Shown piece after piece: positions 1-9,048 of a stretch of 12,785 nucleotides of DNA. The notes below the pieces were generated by a model. The model made no database searches, was not told the origin of the DNA, and saw nothing but the letters and a program-made list of their open reading frames with translations. Each line of letters starts with the position of its first letter. Positions within the stretch are counted from its first letter, which is position 1. Source of the DNA: Stramenopiles sp. TOSAG23-6 (lineage: Eukaryota > Sar); assembly GCA_900128565.1 (NCBI GenBank), contig LT636189.1, positions 1 through 12,785 of the forward strand. The letters are read 5' to 3'. Made by a program: the position numbers and the translations under genes.

Positions 1-421
1 CACTTGCTATGTTTTTCACCGACATCGAAGCTATACTCTACTATTTAATGTATGCCGTGTGTGTGGTACATGAACTAAACTGGATATACTCAATCTGGGC
101 CAAGAAAAGTATAATGTGAAAAATATTGAATAGGACAAGCAAGAATAGTACGAAGAATACGAATGACTACTGGCGCGGCTGACTCAACGTCAACACGAAA
201 TCTTGGAATCTTCGACCGTTAAAAAGAAATGAAACACTACGATCTTTTTTTTTGTAGACAACACAAATAGTATCTACTGTATATAGCTACTAGAAAAGAC
301 GTGTATGGCTACAGTAGTACTACGTATTACTCAGATACATACACTTCAAGTATTTCGTTTGAATACTCTTGATGCTATTTCTTAACATACGAGTAAATTG
401 AACTTCGTTACACCCAAAAGA
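1..421 (+). promoter_or_regulatory. Upstream/5' region of the coiled-coil gene; no gene seen
   Basis: I see no coding frame, RNA gene or transposon end here. The stretch is AT-rich, with a T tract near 245-253 and a perfect 10-base palindrome GTAGTACTAC at 314-323. The in-frame stop TAA at 383-385 closes the frame before the first ATG at 422. The promoter and 5' leader of the coiled-coil gene presumably lie here, but I recognise no canonical core element and cannot place a transcription start. The left edge may hold the end of another transcript; nothing shows it. Confidence 0.4.
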
Positions 422-2428
422 ATGCATAAAACTCTAAACATGCTTGGCCTTAATAAAGGAGGGAAGGCTGACTTTTCAATGAGTAAAAAAAACAGTACTG
501 TGAACGCAAAAAATAGCAACAAAGACAATATTGATGAAAACAAACAAATTGATGAACTTGACTCTCTTGTGAAACCAAATTCACCTATTCCACCTAAGAA
601 TATAGTAAAAAAATCAAAGGATGTCAGGAACACTTTCAAACCCAACCGCCGACGAAGTCTTCGAATTTCTAATAGGAGTAAAAATAAATATTTTGCTCAT
701 ATGCGCCCAGTAAGTAGCAGCACAGAAGAAACAACAGAAACAAATGCACTAACTCTAAGTTCACCGACTAATACTCTAGTTCATACTGTAGGTGCCACAA
801 CATATTGTAAGTTAACTGATTTACTTTCTAACGAAAAATTGAGAAATAATGTGACTGTGTTAGATTTTCTTCGTAATGAACTCAAAGAGTTGAAGTATAT
901 AATATCAAATTGTATTGTTGCAAGAAAAACTACGAAAAGAAAATTGAACGAATTACTTGGCCAAGAGATAGAAGACGCGAAAGAAATATTTAAACATATA
1001 CAGCAATATTGCGAGTTGAAATCAAACAGAAATCTTAGCATTGTAAATCAATACATGAAAAAACTGCCAACTGTTGTGACGTTGTATAGGTTACTATATA
1101 AACCAGATACATTGGCAAGTATGCTAGCTCATCGATATAAGCAGTTAATAAATATAAGAAAAGAGCGCCAAAATATAATCAACACAAAAAAAGTTGAAGC
1201 AAAAAAAGAAACAGATTCAAATAGTCAACCTATATGGGAATATACTGCTACAAGTGATATGACTACTTTTCTTAAGAGTAGTATAAAGGAAATAGAGTTG
1301 GATTTAAAAGACATAAAAAATAATACATTGAAAACTACACCACATAGTAATACAAAAGGAAAAAAAACATTTTCCGGGCATTATGGTGAATTTCGTTTGG
1401 AATGTTTAGATGTAAAAAGAGTTGATATGTTGAAATACTTACGAAAGACTCAAAATAATCGATTATCCATTGAAGCTCATGAAGTAAGGATTCTAAAGAA
1501 TGTATTCAATTGGAAACGTAAAAGGAACAAAATAAAATCTCAAGCAATTGATGCCTTATCCAAAGCTAAAAATGTTTCCAAGGTACAATTTGTAAAAGCT
1601 GTAAATGAATGTTGCAAAACCTTGGGTCGTATTTATCACTCTTCTGATGGAGAATGGATATCAGCTGAAGCAGCTGAAGATCATATTGTTCGGAAAGCAG
1701 TAACACAAATTAAAGCAGCACAACATCGCACCATTTTAGAAGAGAATGAAAAGGGTGAAAAACTTATTGCTCATCATAAAAAACAAGTAGAATTTGAATT
1801 GCGTGATTTTCGAGTTGGGCAGGCAGAAGAGTGTGCGATTATTTTGCAACGCGATGATACTCTTATTCGCGAAATACAAGCAAAAGACTTTGCAAAAGCA
1901 GCTGTATTGTGGAATGGAAAGACTGAAACAAAAAATAGTGATATTCATGGATTAAGAGAAGAACTTATGAAATTAAATAATCATCTCGCTAATGTAGAAA
2001 AACGCTCTGCAAAACTGTTTCGGGATAACCAAAGGCGAACTATTATTTCAAGTGATATTGAAGCACAGGCATGTAGACGTGAGTTGTTGCGGTTGCGTTT
2101 ATTAGGGTTATTGAAAAGGCGAAATTGGTTGGTTAACAAATTAGATCATTTGAAGGATATTTATCAAAAACAATTGTATGGTGAAAGCATGGATGACAAT
2201 ATGTGTCTACATGAATCAATTAGTGAGCTAGATGAAGTAAGAGACGAAATGGATGGAGAATTAAAGGTTTTAGATGATTTAATATATCGTTTGTGTCGAC
2301 GTAAAATTTGGCTTCAAGATCAACTTCCATCAAAAGATAAACACGACTTCAGTAAAGCTGAATTATGTATGTATAGTGAGTTGTCATTGCTGGATCAATT
2401 AGATTTACCAGATGATATGCTAGAATAA
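422..2428 (+). CDS. Unrecognised basic coiled-coil-rich protein (668 aa)
   Basis: I do not recognise this family. The start is the first ATG after the in-frame stop at 383-385, with A at -3; the frame also opens at a TTG at 398, which I reject as a eukaryotic start. The first ~100 residues are Lys/Asn/Ser-rich and look disordered. They include a basic patch (RRRSLR, residues 76-81) that could be a nuclear signal or an AGC-kinase site. Long charged helices follow: about 160-205, 430-480, 509-533, 552-585 and 600-635, the last with regular Leu/Ile spacing that suggests coiled coil. The C-terminus is acidic (ending LPDDMLE). There is no signal peptide or membrane segment. The stop TAA overlaps an AATAAA, and the gene converges on ULK4. 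A cytoskeletal or scaffold role is possible, but only by analogy with coiled-coil proteins; the family is probably lineage-restricted or fast-evolving. Confidence 0.85.
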   Translation: MHKTLNMLGLNKGGKADFSMSKKNSTVNAKNSNKDNIDENKQIDELDSLVKPNSPIPPKNIVKKSKDVRNTFKPNRRRSLRISNRSKNKYFAHMRPVSSSTEETTETNALTLSSPTNTLVHTVGATTYCKLTDLLSNEKLRNNVTVLDFLRNELKELKYIISNCIVARKTTKRKLNELLGQEIEDAKEIFKHIQQYCELKSNRNLSIVNQYMKKLPTVVTLYRLLYKPDTLASMLAHRYKQLINIRKERQNIINTKKVEAKKETDSNSQPIWEYTATSDMTTFLKSSIKEIELDLKDIKNNTLKTTPHSNTKGKKTFSGHYGEFRLECLDVKRVDMLKYLRKTQNNRLSIEAHEVRILKNVFNWKRKRNKIKSQAIDALSKAKNVSKVQFVKAVNECCKTLGRIYHSSDGEWISAEAAEDHIVRKAVTQIKAAQHRTILEENEKGEKLIAHHKKQVEFELRDFRVGQAEECAIILQRDDTLIREIQAKDFAKAAVLWNGKTETKNSDIHGLREELMKLNNHLANVEKRSAKLFRDNQRRTIISSDIEAQACRRELLRLRLLGLLKRRNWLVNKLDHLKDIYQKQLYGESMDDNMCLHESISELDEVRDEMDGELKVLDDLIYRLCRRKIWLQDQLPSKDKHDFSKAELCMYSELSLLDQLDLPDDMLE

Positions 2429-2467
2429 TAAATGTATTTTTATGTATTTATGCAACGTTTATTTATT
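2427..2467. terminator. Shared convergent 3' region with poly(A) signals on both strands
   Basis: Only 42 bases separate the stop of the coiled-coil gene (TAA 2426-2428) from that of ULK4 (TGA, complement of 2471-2473). On the plus strand AATAAA lies at 2427-2432, overlapping the stop codon. On the minus strand two overlapping AATAAA copies (complement of 2458-2467) lie 4-8 bases past the ULK4 stop. If these are used, cleavage 10-30 bases downstream puts each transcript's 3' end in or past the other gene's stop, so the two mRNAs would overlap tail to tail. Signal use is inferred from the motif only. Confidence 0.5.
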
Positions 2468-2470
2468 TAC

Positions 2471-5400
2471 TCATTCACGCAACTCACACAATTGTAACAA
2501 TGAGCGTGAAATATCTTTGGTATCTTCATCACGGGCATACTCCATCTTGACAGCTAGTCGCAGTTTTCCTAAACTAAGCAACGATGATCTTTTCTCTGAC
2601 GGAACGTGATTAGCAGCAGCTAACAACAACCGAAGTGTAGCATCACGCACCTCAATCTCAGGAGCATCTAGTGCAGCTGATAAATATTTGGATGTTTTCA
2701 TTGCAGTATCATAATCTTGTAATGCATCAGCCATTCCTTTCTGTACTGCGCCTTTGCTTAAACTATCTAGTTTTCTCAGACAATAGCTACCAAGAAGGCG
2801 CAATTCTTCTACGGTTGTTTTATCTCCTGATGAAGTAAAAGATAAAGCTATAAGAGACGATACACCACGACCTTGATACAATGGACGCCAACACTCATTT
2901 ATGGGATTATCTGATTCATTTGCTGTATCCAAAGACTTCTGTAGTAATACGAGAAGTAGTCCAGCAATACCAACATCAACACCAGTACAAATAGCGTTGA
3001 CAAGAGGACTAATAAATGTATCACGCGTGCCTACCTCTGGAAGTAGATTAAGAATTGCTCGGATAGTGGCAAGTAATGCTCGGGAGAGTGGTGGATATTC
3101 TAGTTGAGAGGATATATAATCTAACAAACCAATACCATTGTCGACCTCTGCTATGAGTAATGCTTCTGCAATGTTAGATTGAGAAGGTTTTCTGTTTGTC
3201 GAATTAATCGAATCGCATTGTAGTTCCATTAAACAGAAATTTTCTAGGGATCTCAGCGAATATTGTGGAACAGGTTTCGCTTCTTGTAGTAGAGCTGGAA
3301 ATGCGGGAAGGAAAGACTCAACAGCTAGCTTTCGACGGTATTTGTTTACACTAGATGTAACAGATGAAGTCATATTTCGATTAATTGTGAGAAATCTTGT
3401 AAATAATCGCATGCATACTTCAAGAATTTCCTGTCCATTACCTTCTTCTTGTTCATAAATATTTTCAGAATCGTTGAGGTTCACACATGCCCATGCAGTC
3501 CCCATTGCAAGTATTGAAGGAAGTAAGTGTAACATTATTACTTCACACATTTTGTCATTTCCACTAAACATTCCAGGTTGTTGCGACAGACGTTCAAGTA
3601 TTAGAAGAATTGTATCTGTGGTAGATTGTATAGATTTGCGAGATAATACTCCTTCAGTGTTTCTAGCATGTTTGACCAACTCAAATACACATGCCCCTAC
3701 GTCGGATAATAATTCAGATGTAAACATTTTAGTACGTACAACACCACACCCTGCAAAGTATAACAATGCACTTGCATCTGAAGTTGAACGCAATAGTGCC
3801 TCATTAAGTTTTGATGTAGGTTGTAAGAGAATTTTTTTCATGTCAGTGACTGAACTTCTAACTGAAGAACAAACGACATCAAGAAGAATATTCATTGAGT
3901 TTTTTAAATATTTTGTCTCCCAAGTTATTTTTTGTTTCGATTTCTGTGGATGAATTCCTCGAGGTTCTAGAATTCTATTCATAACATTTTGAAGTTTATG
4001 ATTACTTCCACCTTCTTTGCAGCAAAAGTTTAGTAATACTGTCCGGCGATGTGTCACAAAATTACTAATACAAAGTGCAGCTTTTGCTTGAATAACTTCA
4101 GTTTCCCCTTGAGCTAGAGCTCTAAGAATCAAAACTCGCAGTTTACCATCAGCAAGTAGTTTTTTACGTAGAGACGAAATACCTGATGACAAATTTGTAC
4201 ATTTCGAATTTGTACTAGTTTGAGAAAAACACAAGTTCAATAAGTTAAGTGAACTTTGCTGAAGGAAACGATTCTTTCGCCCAATTGCATTCATAATAAA
4301 TTTCAATCCTCCTCTACTTATTGTTAGTGTTATATGATTGTTATTGTGACGGAGAAGTTGACAAAGTGCACCTGCTGCTGTTATACGAAGATTGTCAGTA
4401 TAAGAAACATGACATAAACCAAGCAAAGCTTTTACTACATCATTTTCAATAAGTCTTGGGAATCTGAGTCGTTTCTTACCCAAAACATTTTCAACTGTCT
4501 TTGCTGCGTAATGCCGTACAATGAGATCATCATCGGATTTTAGGCATTGTACCAATCTTGTTAAATGCACAGCACCAACTGACCAATGTCCAACTTCCAC
4601 TGGTTTCAGTGATGAATTATCCATTTGTATACTAACATAAAATATAAGTTCACCAGCCGCGGCAATGGCTGATCGACGAACATCAATACTATGATGACGA
4701 AGAAGATCAGTTAATGCAGTCAGAAGACCATCAGCACAAAGTTCAGGGGTAATATATGCTGCTCGTCGGACAAGACCACCCAAAAGAAATAATATAGCAC
4801 GCTTGAGAGTCACTGAATCATATTGTTTCAATAATTTGATAAAGAGAGTCATCAGCGATGAATTGACAATGAGATTAGCTATTTTAGAAGACGAGATTAG
4901 TGTTGATAGATATGATAAAATGTTTTCTTTTGATGTCACGTGCAATTTACCTGCAAGAAGTTTATAGACTGTAGCAAAGAATGCTTCTAATTTACCATCA
5001 GTACTACTTAGTAATTTCATTACCTGCTTTGATGAGAGTGGTTCAAATGGGAGGGTTGAAAGCCGTGCTTTAAATTTCGGGATGTTACCAATTAATCTAT
5101 TTGCAAATATAGGTTTTACATTTGTGTCTGTCTTGCACCACAGTAATTGATCCATATCCATTGTTGTTTTTTCAATATTTTTATCAACTTCGGCTTTAAT
5201 ACTATTACGTCTATTTACTTCTTCTCTATATTGCCTTTTCGCTTCTAGCCTATCTTGCACCTTTACTTTTGCCTCTGTAACTTGCTGTATCATATTTTGT
5301 GATTTGTGTAAAGTTGGACCATCATCTCGTTGATGAAGATTTGTAATATTTTTAGAACGTTTTCCTATCGAAGCAGGAGAAAAGTCTACTATTTGATCAG

Positions 5401-6847
5401 AGCCATTTAATATAATATCTTTTGTGGTTTCTGAAACACCTGATTGTATCAAATTATTTGAATTATTAGAATTAAAACTATTAGAATTTGAATCATTAGA
5501 ATTTGAACTATTAGAATTACTATGTCTAGCAATGAGAATTTCATTTGAATGAGTTTTTTGATCAGTCATATTCAAACGAGTAAATATTCCAGAATGCAAT
5601 TCTTCATCCTCTTCAATTTCATTTGATGATATGTTTTCATCATCTTTTACTTTCTCAGTTCCACTAGAAGTAGTATTATCAATAGAATCAGATGACTTAC
5701 TACTTGAATCAGTCGAAATTCCAATATTTAAATTTCTTTTGGCTGCCTTTGATAAGCCATTGACATCAATACTTTTTCTCATTGTATGTAATACCCTTGA
5801 TATTTCAGATGGTAGAACACCAGTTAATGCAAGTGCATCATCTTCTTCACTACTTTCTTCTTTTTTTACATCAATATTATTTGATATATTTGTATCGATT
5901 TGTTTTGAACTATTTTCAAGTAATAAAAATTCTACAAATTTATCAAATAAAGGTTGATGTGGTAATTTACCACCACTTTCATCACTATCTGGATCAGGAA
6001 TCAACTTAATACCATTGCCTTCCCAAAATGGATGGGTTCGTAGTTGTGACCATGTTAGTCTACGAGAAGCATCCTTTTCGAGCATACCAACCATTAAATC
6101 TCGAAACTCACTACTCACAACGTCAACTGTACTAGAGTTACCAGAAGAGTCAGAAGAGCCTTCCTCTGAAGAAATTGTAAAATCAGGAGTTTCGTTTGCA
6201 ATTTTCCAAATAAGTTCCTTCAAACTAGATGACTCAAATGGCTTTCTTTTAAACCGTAACATGTACAGTAAAACACCAAAAGACCATATATCAGAGGCAT
6301 AACTATGAATACCTTTAGTTAAATAGAGTTCAGGTGCCATGAAAGCTGGAGTGCCTTCTTTTCTCCTTTGACCAGAAGTTTCTGTATCATCCTCTAATGG
6401 GACATTCTGTGAAAGTGTAAATCCCGATATTTTAAGACAACCGTAACTATTAAAAAACACGTTTCCTGGTTTAATGTCGCAGTGAAGAACTGAAGAGCGA
6501 TGAATATAATTAATACCAGCCATTAAGTCTAAACCAAGTGTTCTTGTCCATTTTTCAGTACAACCTCCATTATTCATATCTTGCTCACACATGATCTGAT
6601 ATGACCCACCTGTGCGATATTCTTCTACTACCCATATGTGATTTCGTGTTTCGTACCAATTATGAAACAGAAGAACATTTCGGTGTTTTAGTGTATGTTG
6701 TAGATGAACTGCGTTGCGGATCTTTGGTAATAACGATTTTGGATTGGACGTGACAGTGACGTAATCAAAACTTTTCTTCCGACGAGCTTTGTAGGATATA
6801 GAATCATCTGCCCGGGATAGCTCTTCATATACATGGTAGTTTTCCAT
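2471..6847 (-). CDS. ULK4: ULK4-family serine/threonine pseudokinase with C-terminal ARM/HEAT-like repeats (1458 aa)
   Basis: The protein opens MENYHVYEEL, close to the start of animal ULK4 (MENF..YEE), which fixes the start at the ATG at 6847 rather than the in-frame TTG at 6874. The kinase-like domain spans about residues 4-276. The Gly-rich loop is missing (LSRADDS), the VAIK lysine is absent (VTVTS, 30-34), the HRD motif is HCD (122-124) with K126 and N129 kept, and DFG is SGF (141-143). APE is at 171-173. A Ser/Asn/Asp-rich linker (about 280-520) and a charged helix (525-560) follow. Then comes a ULK4-like stretch (LLWCKTDTNVKPI, 568-580, then LPFEPL), and helical repeats run to the end. 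ULK4 is tied to cilia/flagella, microtubules and Hedgehog-type signalling in animals, and animal ULK4 binds ATP without normal catalysis. Length fits the family (~1.3 kaa) plus an enlarged linker. I infer a flagellar or microtubule scaffold role. Confidence 0.93.
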   Translation of the reverse strand: MENYHVYEELSRADDSISYKARRKKSFDYVTVTSNPKSLLPKIRNAVHLQHTLKHRNVLLFHNWYETRNHIWVVEEYRTGGSYQIMCEQDMNNGGCTEKWTRTLGLDLMAGINYIHRSSVLHCDIKPGNVFFNSYGCLKISGFTLSQNVPLEDDTETSGQRRKEGTPAFMAPELYLTKGIHSYASDIWSFGVLLYMLRFKRKPFESSSLKELIWKIANETPDFTISSEEGSSDSSGNSSTVDVVSSEFRDLMVGMLEKDASRRLTWSQLRTHPFWEGNGIKLIPDPDSDESGGKLPHQPLFDKFVEFLLLENSSKQIDTNISNNIDVKKEESSEEDDALALTGVLPSEISRVLHTMRKSIDVNGLSKAAKRNLNIGISTDSSSKSSDSIDNTTSSGTEKVKDDENISSNEIEEDEELHSGIFTRLNMTDQKTHSNEILIARHSNSNSSNSNDSNSNSFNSNNSNNLIQSGVSETTKDIILNGSDQIVDFSPASIGKRSKNITNLHQRDDGPTLHKSQNMIQQVTEAKVKVQDRLEAKRQYREEVNRRNSIKAEVDKNIEKTTMDMDQLLWCKTDTNVKPIFANRLIGNIPKFKARLSTLPFEPLSSKQVMKLLSSTDGKLEAFFATVYKLLAGKLHVTSKENILSYLSTLISSSKIANLIVNSSLMTLFIKLLKQYDSVTLKRAILFLLGGLVRRAAYITPELCADGLLTALTDLLRHHSIDVRRSAIAAAGELIFYVSIQMDNSSLKPVEVGHWSVGAVHLTRLVQCLKSDDDLIVRHYAAKTVENVLGKKRLRFPRLIENDVVKALLGLCHVSYTDNLRITAAGALCQLLRHNNNHITLTISRGGLKFIMNAIGRKNRFLQQSSLNLLNLCFSQTSTNSKCTNLSSGISSLRKKLLADGKLRVLILRALAQGETEVIQAKAALCISNFVTHRRTVLLNFCCKEGGSNHKLQNVMNRILEPRGIHPQKSKQKITWETKYLKNSMNILLDVVCSSVRSSVTDMKKILLQPTSKLNEALLRSTSDASALLYFAGCGVVRTKMFTSELLSDVGACVFELVKHARNTEGVLSRKSIQSTTDTILLILERLSQQPGMFSGNDKMCEVIMLHLLPSILAMGTAWACVNLNDSENIYEQEEGNGQEILEVCMRLFTRFLTINRNMTSSVTSSVNKYRRKLAVESFLPAFPALLQEAKPVPQYSLRSLENFCLMELQCDSINSTNRKPSQSNIAEALLIAEVDNGIGLLDYISSQLEYPPLSRALLATIRAILNLLPEVGTRDTFISPLVNAICTGVDVGIAGLLLVLLQKSLDTANESDNPINECWRPLYQGRGVSSLIALSFTSSGDKTTVEELRLLGSYCLRKLDSLSKGAVQKGMADALQDYDTAMKTSKYLSAALDAPEIEVRDATLRLLLAAANHVPSEKRSSLLSLGKLRLAVKMEYARDEDTKDISRSLLQLCELRE
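5462..5521 (-). repeat. 15-bp minisatellite (4 units) encoding the ULK4 Asn/Ser tract
   Basis: Four adjacent 15-base units (plus-strand form ACTATTAGAATTTGA with a few changes) run at 5462-5476, 5477-5491, 5492-5506 and 5507-5521. Each unit is five codons. On the coding strand they make most of the Asn/Ser low-complexity tract at ULK4 residues 443-465, in the linker between the pseudokinase and the helical repeats. The period keeps frame, so length change by slippage would be tolerated. Confidence 0.85.
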
Positions 6848-7073
6848 CAATCGTACACTAACAAATGAATTCAACCATGCATAAGACTTTTAGTAAAGAG
6901 TTTACTCTACTCTCTACCGTAGTTTCGATTTCGAATTTTGAGATTTGAATTTTCGTTTCAGAACACGAAATCCGGATTCGAAAAAGAATTCAGTTTTTTT
7001 TTGAGTTTGCGTTAAGACTACTTTACAAAGTTGTACTTTTTTAGACTACTATAAAATAAAATAATCTTTGGTC
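6848..7073. promoter_or_regulatory. Divergent promoter region between ULK4 and the methyltransferase gene
   Basis: These 226 bases separate two start codons pointing away from each other, so both 5' leaders and any promoters must fit here unless they reach into the genes. The stretch has repeated TTCGAA/TTTCGA-type words near 6925-6960, a 10-base perfect palindrome AATCCGGATT at 6969-6978, a T tract near 6993-7001 and AT-rich sequence with ATAAAATAAAATAA just before the methyltransferase ATG. I find no confident TATA box or initiator on either strand. Bidirectional use is inferred from the layout. Confidence 0.55.
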
Positions 7074-8978
7074 ATGTCAAAGTTTGATGATGAGATTCCA
7101 CTAGACATTAACCTTGATCTTCTAGGTATTGATATCTCAGACAGCGATGATTCATCGTGCGCTGAAGACCAATCTGATGATGACTCTACTGTAGAAGCAG
7201 TTATTATTGATAGCAATACAGTCATCAGTAGTTGTGCTGATACCAATACTGTCATCAATAGTTGTGCTGATACTGAACCAAAACTGAGCGTTCAAGAATG
7301 TATTTCGTATCTTTCAATAACCTCTGATTTAGAGGTAAGTACAGCAGCTGCTAGGCGTTTGTGGATTCTCTCTGAAGAACATATTTATAACATGATAAAA
7401 GATATATCGCAGTGTGTGATCCTTCGAAAAGTGACGGGAACTGATGAGTTTGAGTGCCTTTCAAAAACTGGTCTTTTCCAAAACGATACAATAATGACCC
7501 CTTATGTACGTTCAGCGATGATTATTATATTCTGCAATTGGTGTAGCTTTTGGTGTACTAAGGATATCACAGATATCTCATTAGATTGTGATATTTTGGT
7601 TTCTTTGTCTGGTATAATAAGTGCAATATCAGTTTATGAAGCAAAGTTAACTTCAACTATGTCGTCAAGTAATAATAGTATTACCGGTATAATAAGTGTA
7701 AAAAAATGTGCTAAAAAATTTAATGATGCTGTTTTTGCATTACAGAGACATCATTCTGTTTTATTCAAGCATTCTTCTATATTTCGTGCTATGGTCGCAA
7801 AAACTTCAGAGTCACTTGAGAAAATAAAAGAAAGAGCAGAAATTACAAAAGATGTCTATAATAAGAATGATAATTTATCATTATCAGTAAGACTTGAACA
7901 TGAAAACTATTTGCAAGGTCGTAGCGTGAAAGAACTCAGTTTTCGTACATTTTCTTTTCATGGAAAATGTAATGAAAATATTGAGATAAAGTTATACCAA
8001 CAAGGAACTGGTTTATGTTATGGTACAGTTGTATGGGATGCAGGTGTAGAATTAGCTAGATATATTATCTCAAATCCAGATATAGTCACTGGGAAAACAA
8101 TACTTGAGTTAGGTGCTGGAACCGGTGTTGTAGGAATTGCATGTGCTTGTTTGAAGTCTCCATATGAAGTGAAACGAATCTTACTCACAGATTTAGAGCA
8201 TGCATTGGAAAATCTTTGTATGAATTGTAATCTTAACATTAGGCATTCGAATATGAATTTTAGTGATATCCAAGAAAAGGTTAGTGTTTTGCCGTTTTCT
8301 TTAGGTGGACCTATACCAGAAAATGTTGATGAATTTATTAATAGTGCAAATGAATGTTTAGTTATAGATGAAAATTCAAAAATAATTGATGATTCTATTC
8401 ATTCTTTTTCTCCATTAGTAATTTTATGTGGTGGTATGATTTATGATGGTGGATTTGATCTAGCTGGAATTTTACTACAATCATTATTTGAAATATCTGT
8501 GAATATTTGTTATCGTAATCAAAAAAAATTTAGAAACTTTGAAAATAGGCATAGAAAATGTACACAAGAAAATACAGAAACTAACGCAAAGTGTAAAATA
8601 GCTACTGAAACATATACTATGATTGATTCTGCTCCAATTATCTATATAAGTTATTCAATGAGAGATCAAAATACTGAGAATTTTTTTTACAAACGAGCTA
8701 GTGAAAATTTTCATGTAGAAGAAGTCAATAGTGATAGCTCAGCTACTGCATCTGCAGTCGGTGGAGGTCGTATTATTATTATTCGTTTACGTCTTTTAGA
8801 TTCTGCCTTACAAATTGCATTAGCCAAAATTTCAACTAGTAAAAATACAAAATTATCAAAGGATATTACTATTAGAAATTTTGTACCAATTAAATCAATG
8901 CAAGTATGGTGTGAAAAGTGCAAGCAATGGAATCCTAAACATGATTTGAATCAATGTACTACTAAAATCATTCAATAA
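7074..8978 (+). CDS. METTL21/METTL22-like class I methyltransferase with long N-terminal region and C-terminal Cys/His knuckle (634 aa)
   Basis: The catalytic part spans about residues 290-580. A W-D motif (VVWDAG, 319-324) precedes the SAM-binding motif I (ELGAGTGVVG, 345-354). An acidic end of strand 2 follows (LTDLE, 371-375), then GGMIYD (453-458) in the place of the family's post-strand-4 motif, then strands around 521-528 and 566-573. This order fits the METTL21-type (family 16) methyltransferases, which mostly methylate lysines of proteins. The late YISYSMR segment recalls METTL22, but I do not assign the orthologue. The first ~290 residues are acidic (DSDDSSCAEDQSDDDS), then helical and unrecognised. 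The C-terminus has C613-x2-C616-x6-H623-x4-C628, a possible zinc knuckle. I chose the ATG at 7074 (G at -3) over an in-frame TTG at 7068. The stop TAA overlaps AATAAA. It shares the upstream spacer with ULK4 and converges on KRI1. Substrate unknown. Confidence 0.82.
   Translation: MSKFDDEIPLDINLDLLGIDISDSDDSSCAEDQSDDDSTVEAVIIDSNTVISSCADTNTVINSCADTEPKLSVQECISYLSITSDLEVSTAAARRLWILSEEHIYNMIKDISQCVILRKVTGTDEFECLSKTGLFQNDTIMTPYVRSAMIIIFCNWCSFWCTKDITDISLDCDILVSLSGIISAISVYEAKLTSTMSSSNNSITGIISVKKCAKKFNDAVFALQRHHSVLFKHSSIFRAMVAKTSESLEKIKERAEITKDVYNKNDNLSLSVRLEHENYLQGRSVKELSFRTFSFHGKCNENIEIKLYQQGTGLCYGTVVWDAGVELARYIISNPDIVTGKTILELGAGTGVVGIACACLKSPYEVKRILLTDLEHALENLCMNCNLNIRHSNMNFSDIQEKVSVLPFSLGGPIPENVDEFINSANECLVIDENSKIIDDSIHSFSPLVILCGGMIYDGGFDLAGILLQSLFEISVNICYRNQKKFRNFENRHRKCTQENTETNAKCKIATETYTMIDSAPIIYISYSMRDQNTENFFYKRASENFHVEEVNSDSSATASAVGGGRIIIIRLRLLDSALQIALAKISTSKNTKLSKDITIRNFVPIKSMQVWCEKCKQWNPKHDLNQCTTKIIQ
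7215..7274 (+). repeat. 30-bp in-frame tandem duplication in the methyltransferase N-terminus
   Basis: Units 7215-7244 and 7245-7274 differ at 3 of 30 bases and encode NTVISSCADT followed by NTVINSCADT (residues 48-67). They lie in the acidic, probably disordered head of the protein. One change alters a residue (S to N) and two are silent. It looks like a recent coding duplication. Confidence 0.85.
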
Positions 8979-9048
8979 TAAATATCAAGTTTTATGAAAA
9001 TTTCTTTATATCGTGTGCTTCATCAGCATTATATACTGATATATATAA
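8979..9048. terminator. 70-base convergent 3' region between the methyltransferase gene and KRI1
   Basis: The stop of the plus-strand gene (TAA 8976-8978) overlaps AATAAA at 8977-8982, the same AATAATAAAT arrangement as at the end of the coiled-coil gene. The rest is AT-rich with TATATA runs (near 9031-9046). No canonical AATAAA is seen on the minus strand just past the KRI1 stop (complement of 9049-9051), so KRI1 may use a variant signal or one inside the neighbour. Overlapping 3' ends are likely by spacing. Confidence 0.45.

Noticed and set aside
398-421. Upstream start at 398 for the coiled-coil gene
   Set aside because: The codon is TTG. In a eukaryote the first in-frame ATG (422, A at -3) is the better start. 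The same reasoning moved ULK4 from TTG at 6874, the methyltransferase from TTG at 7068 and KRI1 from GTG at 11181.
1-421. Partial gene at the left edge
   Set aside because: No frame of useful length or recognisable protein motif reads into the window from the left on either strand.
3474-3953. 159-codon open frame on the plus strand inside ULK4
   Set aside because: It lies antisense to a conserved, confidently assigned gene, has no recognisable domain and fits a shadow frame. The same applies to the other antisense frames at 382-645, 781-1041, 1736-1948, 2901-3107, 5631-6302, 8018-8239, 8711-8923, 9341-9523 and 10415-10651.
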